A DNA stretch of 64,000 bases from Poecilobothrus nobilitatus (GCA_947095535.1 OX352774.1:28784496-28848495), one strand, 5' to 3'; shown: positions 1 through 12,862, numbered from the stretch's first letter. Numbers and translations: made by a program. Notes: generated from the letters alone by a model not told the origin.

Positions 1-966
1 TTTTTGGAAAGTTTGTGAAACTCTTTACTTTAAAAACGCTACTAAAATCAACTGTTTATTCTATACCAAAACTACACTAGCGTTCATTTTTTATGTTAGG
101 CTTAGTTTAATGATGTCTTTACTTTACTCTTTATTAATGATATCCTAATTTTTTACTCTATTTAGTAACATGCTTATTATAAAAGTTTCAACATGCCTGT
201 TGTGTTATGACTTTTTCAAATTACAACATCTATGTATAATATAATAATATCCGATAAGCGTCTTAACTTAATCTGTTGATTTTTTAACTAATTTCAAAAT
301 ATGCAATATCCAACAGATTACAGAAAATTTTTTAAATGAAATTATATTTTAAAATGAAATTATATTATTTATTTTATATATCGGAATAATGCCCTATTAC
401 CGTCTGAGTTTTGAACAGGAAACTGAAATAACAACCATTTGCCATGAATGGAATTTTTTTTAAGAAAAAAATTTAAAAAAAAATGTTTTCAATACATGAA
501 ATAATAGATAGGGTGGGAAAAATGAATGCTGTCATATCATATGGTAATTTTATGTAGTGGTGTTTTTCATGTGTACAAATGTACAAATTTTGTGTTTTTC
601 TACAATTATTTTCCAGCTGTTTAGCGCAGTCCTCACTAATACTATTATATTTTTATATAAAAAAAAAGTCATTAATAATAAATTCCAATCCAAACGACTT
701 TGAGAAAAATTAAATTGAACAGTGTCGTGTCATATTTTTTGTAAAACAAATATTTTTGTATACGAAAGATATTTTAAACCATCATAAAGCTATATTTTAT
801 TATTACACAAAAAAGCATAATTAAGCATTTTATTAAATAGTGTAAATCACTTATAACGACACTTCTTACACTAATAAACCGATTTAGGTGACATAATTAG
901 CTTCATTTATGAGAACTTCAATATAAATTCTAATAAAATAATATCGCAAATAACGTTAAATATGTA
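1..966. other. AT-rich sequence, no gene seen
   Basis: Mostly A/T with short poly-A and poly-T runs. No long open frame, RNA gene or repeat unit could be supported before the inverted-repeat element that follows. Confidence 0.7.
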
Positions 967-968
967 TG

Positions 969-1128
969 TATACATTATCAGTTCAGTCGTCAGTTCAGCC
1001 GTCAGTTTTGTGACTCAACTGATAATGTATACTTATAAAATTGTCAGTTTTCATTAAAATAGCAAACATTTTTGGTATTCATCAGTTGCACTGCATTATC
1101 AAACTGACGACTGAACTGATAATGTATA
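969..1128. mobile_element. Short inverted-repeat element (MITE), probably Tc1/mariner-like
   Basis: Perfect 27-base terminal inverted repeats lie at 969-995 and 1102-1128; the outer part reads TATACATTATCAGTTCAG. Both ends have TA outermost, so a TA target duplication with an element of 971-1126 fits Tc1/mariner-type non-autonomous elements. A third, partial copy of the end sequence sits inside (around 1014-1031, ACTGATAATGTATAC), so one arm may have been duplicated or nested. No coding capacity. The superfamily is inferred only from the TA ends. Confidence 0.8.
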
Positions 1129-1723
1129 TCGTACTTAATCATTTATTGCACCAAATTGTGTCGGACACTTCAAAAAAGTTTTTATCAAAAGAGGTATAAC
1201 GATAAAAATAATAATTTAAGTTGTTTTTTTTTATCCATTCCAAGTTGGCTGCATATCATAATTATTAAAAAACAAATTTTTAAGGAATAAGTACATATAC
1301 TGAATTAGCAAGATTTTTAAAAATATATAAAAATTAAAAACCTTTAGTATTTAAAAAATGAAATTTTTATGAAGGTACATATGATACAATTTTATTTACA
1401 AAAAATACAATTTTTATAACTAATAACCAGCTATAACCAATTTTTGCGGCTACTTATTGACTTTTCGGTCAGTCTCAAATTGAATTTTCAAAACAGCTCC
1501 AAATATTTGTTCATATAGAATTTATGATAAAAGTTATAAAAATGTTTTTGGGGATAAAAACGCATATTCAAAATTGATTTTATTTTTCACACCATGTTTA
1601 AATAAACCATAAACAATAAAAATTATTTTTAAAATAAAGTATTATTTCAGTTATTAGTTATTTTTTGATAAACAATTTTGGAAAGAGGATTTGTGTTAAT
1701 TTATTCATTTCAAAAATTTGTTT
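1129..1723. other. AT-rich sequence, no gene seen
   Basis: A/T-rich with poly-A/T runs. A slightly more complex patch around 1445-1480 shows no recognisable motif. Confidence 0.65.
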
Positions 1724-1734
1724 TAAATTAAGTT

Positions 1735-1908
1735 TTTTTTTTCAGTTTATTCATTCCCCTGCTGTAAATTCACATTTATCACTAAAGAGCGTGGCTGTAA
1801 ATGTGATAAAGGGGGAATTATTCTTACGACGTGTGTGGGACTCCCACCCACCGAACTCACACTCTCTCAGTGTTTACAAGGAATTCCCCACTAGACCATC
1901 AAGGCTCG
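1735..1908 (-). mobile_element. tRNA-derived SINE, variant copy of the main family
   Basis: Read on the minus strand, the head begins near 1908 with an exact A box (TGGTCTAGTGG, plus-strand 1888-1898). A decayed B box (GGTGGGAGTCC in place of GGTTCGAATCC) follows, then the family's GTCGTAAG body start and a T tract on the plus strand at 1733-1742, which is the poly-A tail. An 11-base direct repeat, TAAATTAAGTT, flanks it (1724-1734 and 1909-1919) and fits a target-site duplication. Its 3' half differs from the copies near 36100 and 52600, so it may belong to another subfamily. An 83-codon open frame at 1665-1916 runs antisense through it and is not a gene. Confidence 0.8.
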
Positions 1909-1919
1909 TAAATTAAGTT

Positions 1920-4900
1920 AATTTGCAAATAAAAACTTGATACAGTCAATTCTTTACAAAAATAAATACAGATTACAGTCAAATAAATCTATAGACAATT
2001 TTATAAATATTTCACAAGTACATTTACAATCAGATACGTAGTATTATATTCAAACTAGGGGCCCTGTAGCTGGTGTGTAAGTATATTTTACAGGGACATC
2101 TAAATTGCAAAAAATTTGTATGGGATAGAAAAGTTCTTGATTCTAAAAGAAAACAAAAAAAATTATGATTTTAAATATACATACATATGTATGTTATATT
2201 ATATTAATGTAGATTTTGTAATAATAATATGTACATACATTTATACAAAATTTAGCGGAATGTTATAATAAGTTGTGTGTGGCTGAAAACTACTAAATTA
2301 TAATTATAGATCGCTTTTCTAATTTAATGGAACCGTCACTGGAATTTAAAAATTATATTTTCTTAAATTCATTCTATTTAAATTGGCTGTTTAAGAAGAA
2401 TTCATAATGGAATTTTTTATGTTTTTAGATAGTGTGCGTGCTTGTACAATTATAACTCATATGTGTAAAACTTTATACAATTTACGCACGAATACTATCA
2501 AAATTTGTGTGTAAATAAGCAAACATCCTGTCTTTCGCACACTATTAAAATATATGGATTCACATATATTATAGAATGTTGTAGAATTGATTCTTTTTTT
2601 TTTGTATTTTATTTTTCTTTTTGGCGCATGCCATTCATTTTTTAGTATACATACTGAAGTTTTTAATATTTTAAGAAATAGAAAATGCATATTATGAGAA
2701 AAAAAAATGTCGGTTTGCTGCAGTATATCTACCAGCTGTACCCTTACGACCCTCATCCCTTATTTTTTTTTTGTTGGCATATAAGTATGTACATATGTAT
2801 GTATGATATTCTATAAACTTAAATAAAAAAAAAAAAACAGTAAAATAAGAACCGATTTTTAATATTGTGCAGAAATATTGTCAATGTTTTCTTCATGTTC
2901 TGTTTAACAGCTGTCTATTGGGAAAAAAAAATTTTAAATTTTCCCTGCTAATAGATACAAAATTATTTTTATTATCCTTTTTCTTATTTTTTTTTTTACT
3001 CCTTAATTTTTCTATAAACCGACTGGACTGTTTAATACTACATAATAGTTATTAGTTTCCCACACACTTGTTTATCAGTATACACTTTATTATATATAAT
3101 GTATTTAAGAATACACCTACACACATGCATACATACATACATGCCTACATAAATTTAATAGATTTGATAAAATTGATGGGAAATTTTGTATCTGTTTTGA
3201 TTTGATCAGACCACCCTGGCACTTGGTGTTTTTGTTTACAATAACAATCAGTGACGTAATTTGTTTTGAAGATTTTAGTAATAAAATCAAATTTGTTAGT
3301 ATGAATGTATATAAACTTATGTATGTATATACTATGTAGGTGTAAATATCGATCGATATCATATAAATAATACATAATAATATTGTGTGTTGTGCATGCA
3401 AAAATTAAAAAAAAAAAATACTCGTAATAACTTTATAAGGTACATTGTAAAAACAAAATAATAATAAAAAATTTAAAAATTTCATATATGCATTGTAATT
3501 AAAAACAAAAAAAATAATGTTTGTTTTATTTTTGTTTTTTATTGTAACTTTGATGGATGGAGAAAAGCGGAGAGATGAGAAGTATATAGCGTGGGTACAA
3601 TTATTATTTATAATTAAAAGATCCTTGAGACGAGCGAATTGACGATTAGATAGCGTAATTATGTAGTAAACAAAAAAAATATTTGTTTTCTTTTTTTCTT
3701 TTTTTTTTGTATTTCTTTTTTACTTTTATTTTATATATTATTCTTTTGTAAAATCGCGTCAATTTTTTATTTTTTGCAAATAAATTTTGTGACTGCGCGT
3801 CGCGTATACCATACCTATATTTATGTACTTACTTTACATAAATTTACAAATATCTATTATCATCAAAGTCTAAAATTTTATTTTATTTTTCTACTTTTGA
3901 TTTTTGGTGAATACGTCATTTAAATATAATGTACATATGTACATAATATGCATGTTCCTACATACATATGTATGTAAGTATGTATATTTAAATATTAATT
4001 ATATTGCCATGTTTGCCTAAACAAAATTAATTTATTTGTTGCGTATGAAAATATGTATTGTATTGCATACAAAACTGCAAATAAACGTAGAATTGATTAT
4101 ACAAACAAGTAGGTACATTGAATTATTTATATTACATATTCATATACATACATATGTATTTATATGAACCAATCTATATTTATGTACATATATCAAAACT
4201 ATCCATTATAATGGTAAAGGAAAAGGATAATTTTAATTAAGAAAATTAAGTTGATAGGTCTACATACCTACATTCATATATTGTTTGTAGTAAAATTAGA
4301 TTTCTTATATTTTAATTTATTATAAATTTATTTTTGCTTACCCCCTTCAGGGACGTATAGAGACAACAGTTAGCATGAACACTCCTAAAAACTATTAGAA
4401 TTTTACTTCAATTTCTAGTTTCATAAAATAATATAATATAAATAAAATAAAATATCTTATACCTAGGTACCCAATTTGTATTGTAAAATGAATCATAACG
4501 AGACTCAGGACGATAATATAAATGAGTTAAGATGAAACTTTCACATCTAAATTATGTTATCCAATTTTCGTTACATAATATGTTACATGATGTTTGCCTT
4601 TCTTTTACAGAGTAACTCCCTTTTCTACGCTCAACTGCAGCCTTTCAGAATAGAATAACACTCTAACTAATAACACTAAATAAAACTAAAAATAACTAAT
4701 AAAAGGGTGGTTTCAGAATAGAATAAGATTAAATATACGGTAAACGGTTATGTTATATTAGCAATCCATTTACCAACAACTCCAAAGTCCAACTACTCTT
4801 TCCATAATATTATGTAAAATAATACGAAAGAACATTATGAATATTAATATCTAAGTAGGGCATCCACTAAGTCACTTCTTATTCAAGTTTGACTAAGCTT

Positions 4901-6784
4901 CATTTTATAAAATAATAATTTAACTAAGACGTTGATTACCTGGCTGTAGCTATTATAAAAGAAAGACTATGGGTTTTGGAATCAGAGACCCTTCGAAAAA
5001 AAGGGCGGTGACTACACCATTAGCTAGATGTCTCTGTAATATATATGTATGTATATATTTAACTTTTAACCAAGTTACTAAAATTACGTGTTCATCTAAA
5101 TATATTTATTATTTCTTCATTTATGTCATCTTGTTTAGTTTGTATCGAATCAAATGTGTCTTTAATATGAAATTTAAAAAAAATATGCAATTTTAAAATG
5201 TGCAAAAATATAATTTTCTTCCCACACCCTTAACTTATATTAAATATATATTAAAAAAATATGAAATAAAAAATGACAGAAAATAAATAAAAAAGAAAAA
5301 AAAAAAAAATTATATTAAAAAAAATAAAAACCTGGCAACCCCATATTTAGCTACAGCAAGGCCATAAAAATTTTGCGGTGGTGTTTTCAATTAAAACTTA
5401 ACGCGAATATAATTTCAAAAGTACTAAACATACATAGTACATACATATGTATATATTTAAATACTAAAGCATTAGTACTTTTTTCTTGTATTTTATTATT
5501 ATTTTGTTATTTATTGTTTATTTTGCGGGTTGAAAAACATTAAATTTTTTATAATAAAAACAAACCAATTTCTAATGTTTTTTCAATAAATGTAATTTAA
5601 AATTTTAAAGCATTTTATTATAAAAAATATATTATAAAAAAAAAAAAAAAATTCTCTTAATCAAAAAGATAAAAACAAAATGGGGGAACAAGATTTATTA
5701 ATATCAAAATAACTTTAAAAATGTTTTTAAATTATAACGGGAGAAATGTGATATATAGTTATATAATATGTACATATGGAAGTACATACATATATATGTA
5801 TATATTTTTTTTAAATTTAGTCAAAAAACATTTTTATCTTTATCAGAACACGCCCTTGTCTCAAATCAAATGGAACGAAATGGTTTTTTCCTATCTATTT
5901 TTTTTTTGATACTAAACAAAAAAACATGGGGTTTTTATCAATTTAGTTTTTTTTTTTTTTTTAAATAAATTTTTCATTATGAGATGTGAAATTTTTAATA
6001 TTTTAATATTTTATATTATTATTACATTTATTAATAAACGAAAATTGAACATTATCAATGTTAAAAAGAAGTACAAAAAAAAAAAAAAATGTGTTTGAGT
6101 TTAGGGAGTGTAGAATGAAAAAAAATTTAAATGGTTGGTGCATTATGGGTTTTTAAAAATTTATTTTAAAAGTATGGGAACCTAAAATTCTTCTGTACAG
6201 ATATATTTTTGGACTAACTAGTTAAAAAATCCTATACTACTTAATTGAATAATTTTAATACGAATAAAATGTAATTTCTTAATAAGAACTGGCAGGCAGT
6301 TAAATAAAAAATTATTGAATTCTTTTATTTGAATCCTTTTTCTGTCATTCATATTAAAAATCTTTAATGTTAAATTTATAAGACTTTAGAGTAAATTTAG
6401 TTAAACTTCGTTACCAATATAAAAGTTGAAATGCTTTTACATTCGTTTTAGGGGAGAAAAAAATATTAAGTTATTATTTTTTTTAGATAACGAGAGTCGA
6501 GATATAACAGCTTAAAACTTGAGCATGTAAAACTTAAATAACTTATTGTATTATTTTTTATATATATACATAGGTAATTGTTTATTTTTTAACTTGTAAA
6601 GAATAATTTGGATGAATTTCTTGGTTTAAGCGTTTTTATTTATGTATTTAGTTGCTTTAATTTTTTCCTTATTAAACAGTATAGTCACGAAATAATAACT
6701 AAAGTTTATTTTGAAAATTTAAAAATAACAGATAGATTCAGAATGTTAAAATTTAATTCAATCATTTTTTCTTGTTATTCTTCT
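1920..6784. other. AT-rich, microsatellite-rich sequence, no gene seen
   Basis: Dominated by poly-A/T tracts and CATA/TATG motifs, for example around 2177-2195, 3120-3147, 3926-3990, 4135-4155 and 5430-5455. The motif TTTCAGAATAGAATAA occurs twice as a perfect direct repeat about 63 bases apart (near 4644 and 4707). An acceptor-like pyrimidine tract followed by AG lies near 4600-4611 with no exon behind it. Open frames here are low-complexity (Ile, Tyr, Phe, Lys, Asn) and show no domain. Confidence 0.65.
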
Positions 6785-7620
6785 TATGATGGCGCTTCAG
6801 TTCCGTTCCTTCGTCACAGCACCTCCCCACGCATCGCGGGCATCTTGGGCAACTATTTTCTAATTTATAATCTGCAGTATACGAACATCATTCTCAATAT
6901 TATTTAGTCATCTCATATACGTGTCTACCTTTCGTTCTTTTTTGTTTTCTAGCCTTCTTACACAAAAAATATTTATAGGTTGAGAGATAGTGAGATAGTG
7001 TTATGTTTTCGCTTGTAGGTTTATAGGAAAATAGGTTACTTTCGTCTGGTACAGTTAGCGTCCACAATTCGCATCCTTATGTAACAATTGGTCAGATTAT
7101 ATAGTTCTGTATATTATGAGCTTTGTTTTCCTTGACAGCAATTTGGAATGTAACAACTTTTTATTTGCAAAATAGCTCCAATTACCAGCTTGTATTCTGT
7201 TATATATGACGAATTGCATGATATTGTTACTGCATACTGTTGCTCTAGATATGATATAGTTCTATTGCTTCTAGATATGATATCGATGTCATCATCGTAT
7301 GCTACTATCTGATATGCTTTACTTAATATAGTACCTTATGGTTTTTTCAATTGCGTAATTTAATACCATATGTTAATTATCAATGCAGGTGGGTGCATCT
7401 TCCTGTCTAACATCGCTATTGATTTTAAACTCTTCTGGCGTTTGTGTTCTCTATTGCCATCATAGCAATACAAGCAAATTTCTTGGGTATTCCTTGATTT
7501 ACTAAGGCAATATAGACTGTTTTTCTATATACTATCAAATGGAAGTCTATAAAGAGTATGTGGAGATCAATCATGTTTTAATCAACTGAATGTTTTAGAG
7601 ATATTTACGAAATTGAAAAT
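6785..7620 (-). pseudogene. Degenerate non-LTR retrotransposon reverse transcriptase (ORF2 fragment)
   Basis: On the minus strand, translated pieces follow the order of an insect non-LTR reverse transcriptase. First comes MIDLHILFIDF, the first catalytic aspartate block (LFIDF at 7542-7556). Next is GIPKKF, then a VRQ.D segment. The catalytic box reads QIVAYDDDIDII (7279-7299), where these elements usually have YADDIDII. Then come SKLLSRKTK and ELWTLTVPDES (around 7050-7067), matching the usual post-catalytic SRRTK and WTLT blocks. A C-terminal NNIENDVRILQ...AQDARDAWG lies near 6824-6904. Stops and frame changes interrupt it, so it is inactive. The endonuclease half is not visible. The clade is not assigned. 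It gives the window's clearest protein homology, recognised by motif memory only. Confidence 0.85.
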
Positions 7621-9348
7621 AACGGTTTTTTTCTGAACTTATACTGTGACTACAACAAAAAACGTATTCATTTAAGAATTAAGTTACCAACAATTTTTAT
7701 CTGTTGTTTTATCTTATTTTAGTTTATTTAGGAACATTTTATTAAAATTTTTGGATAAATAAAAAAAAAATAAAACAATTTTTTTCAATTGAACTCCTTT
7801 GGAGGAAGGAAAAATAAAAATAAAAAATATATACAACAACTATAGAGAAAAATCATCAAAAATTAATTGGAACATAATCACAAATAATCAACTGAACCAA
7901 CGTTTCTATTCACTGAAGAAGCTTTTACTTACTTAAAATGTATAGAAATATATAGATACCTTGCATATAAATACGTAGGTATGTGTACATTTGCTTATAT
8001 ATGAAATTATATATAATGTAGATATATACAGTAAAATGAATGTATGTATTCATAAGTTTTCTTATATGCATGTTGCATTATACATATTATAAGAAGGTTA
8101 AAATTCTTTGAAGAGGCCGATGAGATATACATGTCGGTACCTATTTATATAAAAGTTATTTTTTTTTTTATCTATTTTTCATATAGTGCATGTATTTATG
8201 TTTGTAATTTTGAATGAATGAATACACGAGGCGAAAATTCACTATATATATGTATACATAAAGTAAAGGAAAATATATTAAGAGGATTCTAAATGAACTT
8301 TTTATTTTATTCTATTTCTTCAATATAATGAATCAGACTCGTTAAAATTAAATACATATTATTAAGGTGATCATATGCGTATATTACACAGTACACCTAT
8401 AAATTAACTTATTATATCGACCAAAATATAAAAGTTAGATTATTTCAACATAGAACTGAATTACTTTGATAAAAATATTAGAAACTGTAGGAATAAAATA
8501 GTGAAAATTTTTTAAACAAGGGCAATTGAAAGTTTTTCATTGAAAAATTATTCAATTATACATTTTTTTTTATATAAGAACAGTCAATATTGTCTTTAAC
8601 CTTTTATAATTAATTACAATTAATATGCTAAAAGGAAATATGTAAACCGTCATAATATTTGCAATGGGAAAAGATAAAAACTTCATTCAAAATATTAAGT
8701 ACAGCTGGTGCTCTAACTAATAGGATTATTTAAAGGCTTATCGTTTTACGATTTCCGAGAAAAATATTATATTAATCTAAATTGTTCAGAATTTATAGTC
8801 GGATTGTAAAAATAATCTTCAGGTATATAGAATTACAGTAATTTTTATACTTTATTGTGTGTGCTAACGAGAATTCAGGCGTTGTGGTCTCAAAAGTGAT
8901 TGAGCGATACATGTTTCTAAACTTTTAAGTACGATTAAATATTCGTCCTTTATACATTGAGTTTTGATGCTTGTATATATTAAAGCACTTTTCGAACCAT
9001 CACAATCACTTGACACTAGCAATCGCACTTCCCCAAATACTTGATTATCCCACTAAATATTCCATTAAATTTCTGTCTGGATTACAAATTTATGACATTC
9101 AAAAAATTTTTAGAAGTAAAATCAGCGGTCAGCCTTACCTTCATACATATTTTTATAGCATTTTTATGTCAAATTTATTTTGACAGATGCAAAAAAAAGA
9201 ATTTTATTCTAGAATTATTTAACTATATTTAGAATTATTTATGATCACTGTGGCAACATTGAGTAAATTTTGAATGCACATATCAATAATATTGTCAGTG
9301 GTTATTTTAATTTTTAAATTTTTTATGGAAAGAAGAAATATGTAAGCT
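7621..9348. other. AT-rich sequence, no gene seen
   Basis: Poly-A/T and TA-rich with scattered CATA motifs. A somewhat more complex stretch near 8700-9130 contains open frames without recognisable motifs. Confidence 0.6.
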
Positions 9349-9358
9349 ATATTATATA

Positions 9359-9616
9359 TATATATATATCCAGCCATTAGTGCAGTGGTTGACGTACCAC
9401 TTCTCATTCATAAGGGAATGAGAGGTCTCGGGTTCGATTCCCGGCTGGGTAGAATAATAATAATATAAAAAAAAAAATTTTCATATATCGCAATATATAA
9501 ATACTTTATATATTATAATATCTAGTACACCCCACATTCCTACCAGGAAACAGGGGTTATATAGCTTACCTGGTACATTTATGTACCATGGTACCTGAAT
9601 ATAAATAAATAAATAA
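9359..9616 (+). mobile_element. tRNA-headed SINE with (AATA)n tail
   Basis: The head has exact internal RNA polymerase III boxes: A box TAGTGCAGTGG (9378-9388) and B box GGTTCGATTCC (9431-9441). An anticodon-arm-like hairpin with CTCATTC/GAATGAG arms lies between them. The acceptor arm does not pair when the boxes are placed in tRNA register, so it is tRNA-derived, not a working tRNA gene. A body of about 145 bases follows, with a hairpin (GGTACATTTATGTACC near 9575-9590). The 3' end is an (AATA)n tail at about 9600-9616. ATATTATATA flanks both sides (9349-9358 and 9617-9626), compatible with a target duplication, though the sequence is simple. Its body differs from that of the SINE family near 36100. 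Confidence 0.78.
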
Positions 9617-9626
9617 ATATTATATA

Positions 9627-12227
9627 ACATAAGTAGGTATACATTTTCTTAATTAGTTTAAATTATTATAATAACCATAAATTAACCTACAAATTCTATT
9701 ATTTTCCAAAAAATTGTATTATTTAATAATAAAGAAAAATTATTTCGCAGAATAATATTTATTAAATTCATTCTTTCAAGTGTTAAGTGCGATGAATTTG
9801 GGACAGCATTCGGACTGGATGCTATTCGGAGTTTTCGGATAAAAAAATAGTCCGGTAAAATAGTATTTAGTGCTAAGTGTGATGTTTATTGTGATGGTTC
9901 GGAAATGCCTTAAGTTTTCTAGAAACTTTCATCTGTAAATATATACATGCGTATATGTATTTTTTTTAAATAATATGGATTATAATATATACTTCATATT
10001 ATATACAAATATATATGGTCACTTTAATATTAGCAATATATTTATTTTTGTGTATTTCTTCGAAAAGAAATCTTAAAATTTTAATATAGACATAAAAAAA
10101 TTTTTAAATAATTTTATATCATATTTAGTAGTATACATATATACTATTGATATACATATGTATATTATATGTATATCGTTTATACATATATGCATTTTAT
10201 AAAACACCGCCATAATAAAAATTGAAGTATATATTTTTAGATGAGAAATATATTGTTACTCGAAGGATCTCTTAATATCTTTTTCTTTCTATTTCATTTT
10301 ATATCTCAACATATACAATTATATTGTAGGTACCTATATCTATATGTATATATTAATAGGTATCCTCCATATACCTTTTTTTATATTTTTATATATAGGT
10401 ATGTATATATACTTTTTTTTATTTATTTTTTTTTTTTGTAAAAATATCATTCAGAAAAAAAGCACGTTCAACATTTCTACATCGTTAGATTTCAATAAAC
10501 GAATTCGAGGAAAACAATATAATAAAAAAAAACAAAAACAAAATAAGAGAATATAAAGAAAACGACATACCTATAGAACATAAGATAATATAATAATAAT
10601 ATTCACATATATGTACCTCGTTCCTTCTTATTTTTATTATCATTCGAAGATGACGAAATGGATTTTCCATTCATATACCTAATATTATTATAATGTATAC
10701 TCTTACACTATAGTCACTACCAATTCTTATGTGTACATTTTTGGTATTAAAAGACTTATTTGAATGTTATGTTATATGGTTGTTGTTGTTGTTATTATTA
10801 TTGTACTGCTGTAGTGCTGTCTATCTTAGATTCGAAATAATATAACTTTTTCTCTTCTTCTTTATTTTTTTTGTTTTTTTTTTTTTTTGATATTGGTTTT
10901 CTTAATTTTAATTTTATTTATAAATCGTTTTTTCTTTATTTTAAAGGAAAATATAGTTCCTTTTACTTATTTTTAGCATATAGAGTTAGACTAATTATAG
11001 TTTAGAGATTCAAGCCGATGTAAATGGATAATACATAATACAATATAAACTACAAAACTGTACTAGAAATTATAAATACAAAAAAAAAATAGATACCATT
11101 CAATAGTATTAAATGACCACCAATAACATCCTTTTAATTTTTTCAACTTAATGTTTTTTTTTTTGTTTTTCAAAGTTCAAGTTGATTAAAGTCATCGTTC
11201 ACTTATGAAACAGGATTTTTTAATTTAAAAAAAAAAAAAAACAAAAACTGTCAAAAATGATTTTTTTTTTTTCCACTTTTAAAGGTTATTGTAAAATTTT
11301 TTTTTTTGTGTGTTGTTTTTTTTTTTATTATGTACCAAATGTATCTATTTATACTTAATTGTAAAAATTCCCTGTGACTTAAAATAAAAAAGAAAAAAAA
11401 ACAGGACTCATATGATGCTGTTTTTAACATAATATTAAACTTTTCTTATTCTTATTAAAAATACAAGGGTGAATGTTTTATACAGCAGTATGTATACATA
11501 TATGTGAAATAACTGATGTCATTTTGAAATTTCAACCCCACATAAAAAAAAAAAAAAACGAAATAGTCATTATTTACAAAATCACCCATCAAGCAATCGT
11601 CTAAATATAATGTAATTCCTTAAAGAACATTTACCATAAAAACAACCCTGAAAAAAAAAAAACAGCATATAATAACAAAAATATATCACATATTTTTTTT
11701 TTCTTTTCGTTATTCTTATATTGTACCAAAATTTTGATAGATTTTATTTAATTTTCTTTTTCATGTTTTTGGTTGAGGAAGAAAATAACATATCCACCCT
11801 CTCTGTTTTTTTGTTTTTCTTCATTTATTGTTTCATATTTTGAATGGTAAGTGCAATAAATTGCGTCATGTTGTTTTGACTTTTCAAAGATGGTTTAGAG
11901 AAAAAAATTGATGAAGAATCCTTAGGATGTCCAGAATTTGAAATTAAATTTTGCTTTAAGAATTATTGATGTTTTTATTTTTATTTTTGTATGTGTTCAT
12001 TTATATAATTACAAATAAAATGATATATATGTATGTGTGAAACAGAATCAAAAAAAAATGTACATATATTCTAAAAAAAACGTAAAAAATTTCAAATGCT
12101 CGGTTATTTGTATCATTAAATGTTATTTCCATTCATAAATGCGACCACACGTTTAATATCATGAGTGAAGTTTTCTATGGGTTAAGGCTGATATTCTAAA
12201 ATAAAAATCCCAAAAAAAAAAATCCAA
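9627..12227. other. AT-rich sequence with simple repeats, no gene seen
   Basis: Long A/T homopolymers (for example near 10860-10890, 11220-11340 and 11545-11560), TATA/CATA microsatellite near 10130-10200 and a short (TTG)n run near 10780-10795. No supportable gene. Confidence 0.65.
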
Positions 12228-12460
12228 GTGTATAAAATCCCAAAAATAGCCTCCACACCCACGCTAAACAAATAACCGAAACCTTTTTGTAACAAACTGT
12301 AAAATCGCCCCTAATTATTTGTGTTACATTATAATTTCAAAAACAAAGTGTCAAAAAACCCCAAATCCCTACTAAACAAATTATTTAAACGCTGATTTGT
12401 AAGTAACTGTAAAATCTCTTTTCATTTCAGAATCTCGCATACAAATATACAATATACATA
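12228..12460. repeat. Diverged tandem duplication, unit about 117 bases
   Basis: Two consecutive copies share GTGT-A-rich-CCCAAA, then CTAAACAAAT, AAACC/AAACG, TTTGTAA and AACTGTAAAATC in the same order. The first starts near 12228 and the second near 12345. Divergence is substantial. Function unknown. Confidence 0.6.
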
Positions 12461-12529
12461 ATATATATACATAATATATATTCTAGTAAAAGCAGATAAG
12501 TCTGAATTTAAAACCAACTCTAGAAAGCT

Positions 12530-12700
12530 TCCGAATAATTTTTATAAGATCAAAAGTCCCCACATAATTTATATCAAAGGTAACCCCACCTAAAGTTTGG
12601 TAAAAAAAGGTTGATTTTGGTTGGTTGAAGTCCAAAACTATCCGGAAGAATTACGTGTAATCCTTCTGGGTGATCTTTGAAGTTTTGCACCGACCCTCGT
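12530..12700. other. Higher-complexity island, unassigned
   Basis: This patch has more G+C and less homopolymer than its surroundings. Its translations carry no motif I recognise. It may be a worn transposable-element fragment; it cannot be assigned from the sequence alone. Confidence 0.35.
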
Positions 12701-12800
12701 AAAAAAAAAAATTAAGGAAATAAATATAATAAAAGCAAAAGTAATAAAATAATTATAATGTTATTGATTATTTTTATTTTTAAATGCATAAAAAGACAAT

Positions 12801-12862
12801 ATTTTGTTACTTCGGATTTTGTAACATTACGGGATTTTGTTACATTGGGATTTTGTAACTTG
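12801..12862. repeat. Short tandem repeat of a GGGATTTTGTNACATT-like unit
   Basis: About four imperfect units of roughly 16 bases, each centred on GATTTTGTTAC or GATTTTGTAAC. On the minus strand they produce a repeated NVTKS-like peptide inside a 73-codon open frame (12712-12933), which is therefore a repeat artefact. Confidence 0.75.

Noticed and set aside
1665..1916. 83-codon protein-coding gene
   Set aside because: Most of the frame runs antisense through a SINE bounded by a target duplication.
2058..2096. CCCTGTA...TACAGGG inverted repeat as a transposon end pair
   Set aside because: The arms are only seven bases, about 20 apart, with no further matching sequence; likely chance.
2457..2756. 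99-codon minus-strand open frame
   Set aside because: No domain or signal pattern, Lys/Phe/Ile-rich composition and poly-A stretches; expected by chance in such A/T-rich DNA.
4590..4650. Splice acceptor and exon
   Set aside because: A pyrimidine tract ending in CAG is present, but what follows has no sustained reading frame or donor.
6608..6907. 99-codon protein-coding gene on the plus strand
   Set aside because: Its second half is antisense to the reverse-transcriptase remnant, and the first half is low-complexity.
9370..9452. Functional tRNA gene
   Set aside because: A and B boxes are exact, but placed in tRNA register the acceptor arms do not pair, and the sequence runs on into a SINE body with an (AATA)n tail.
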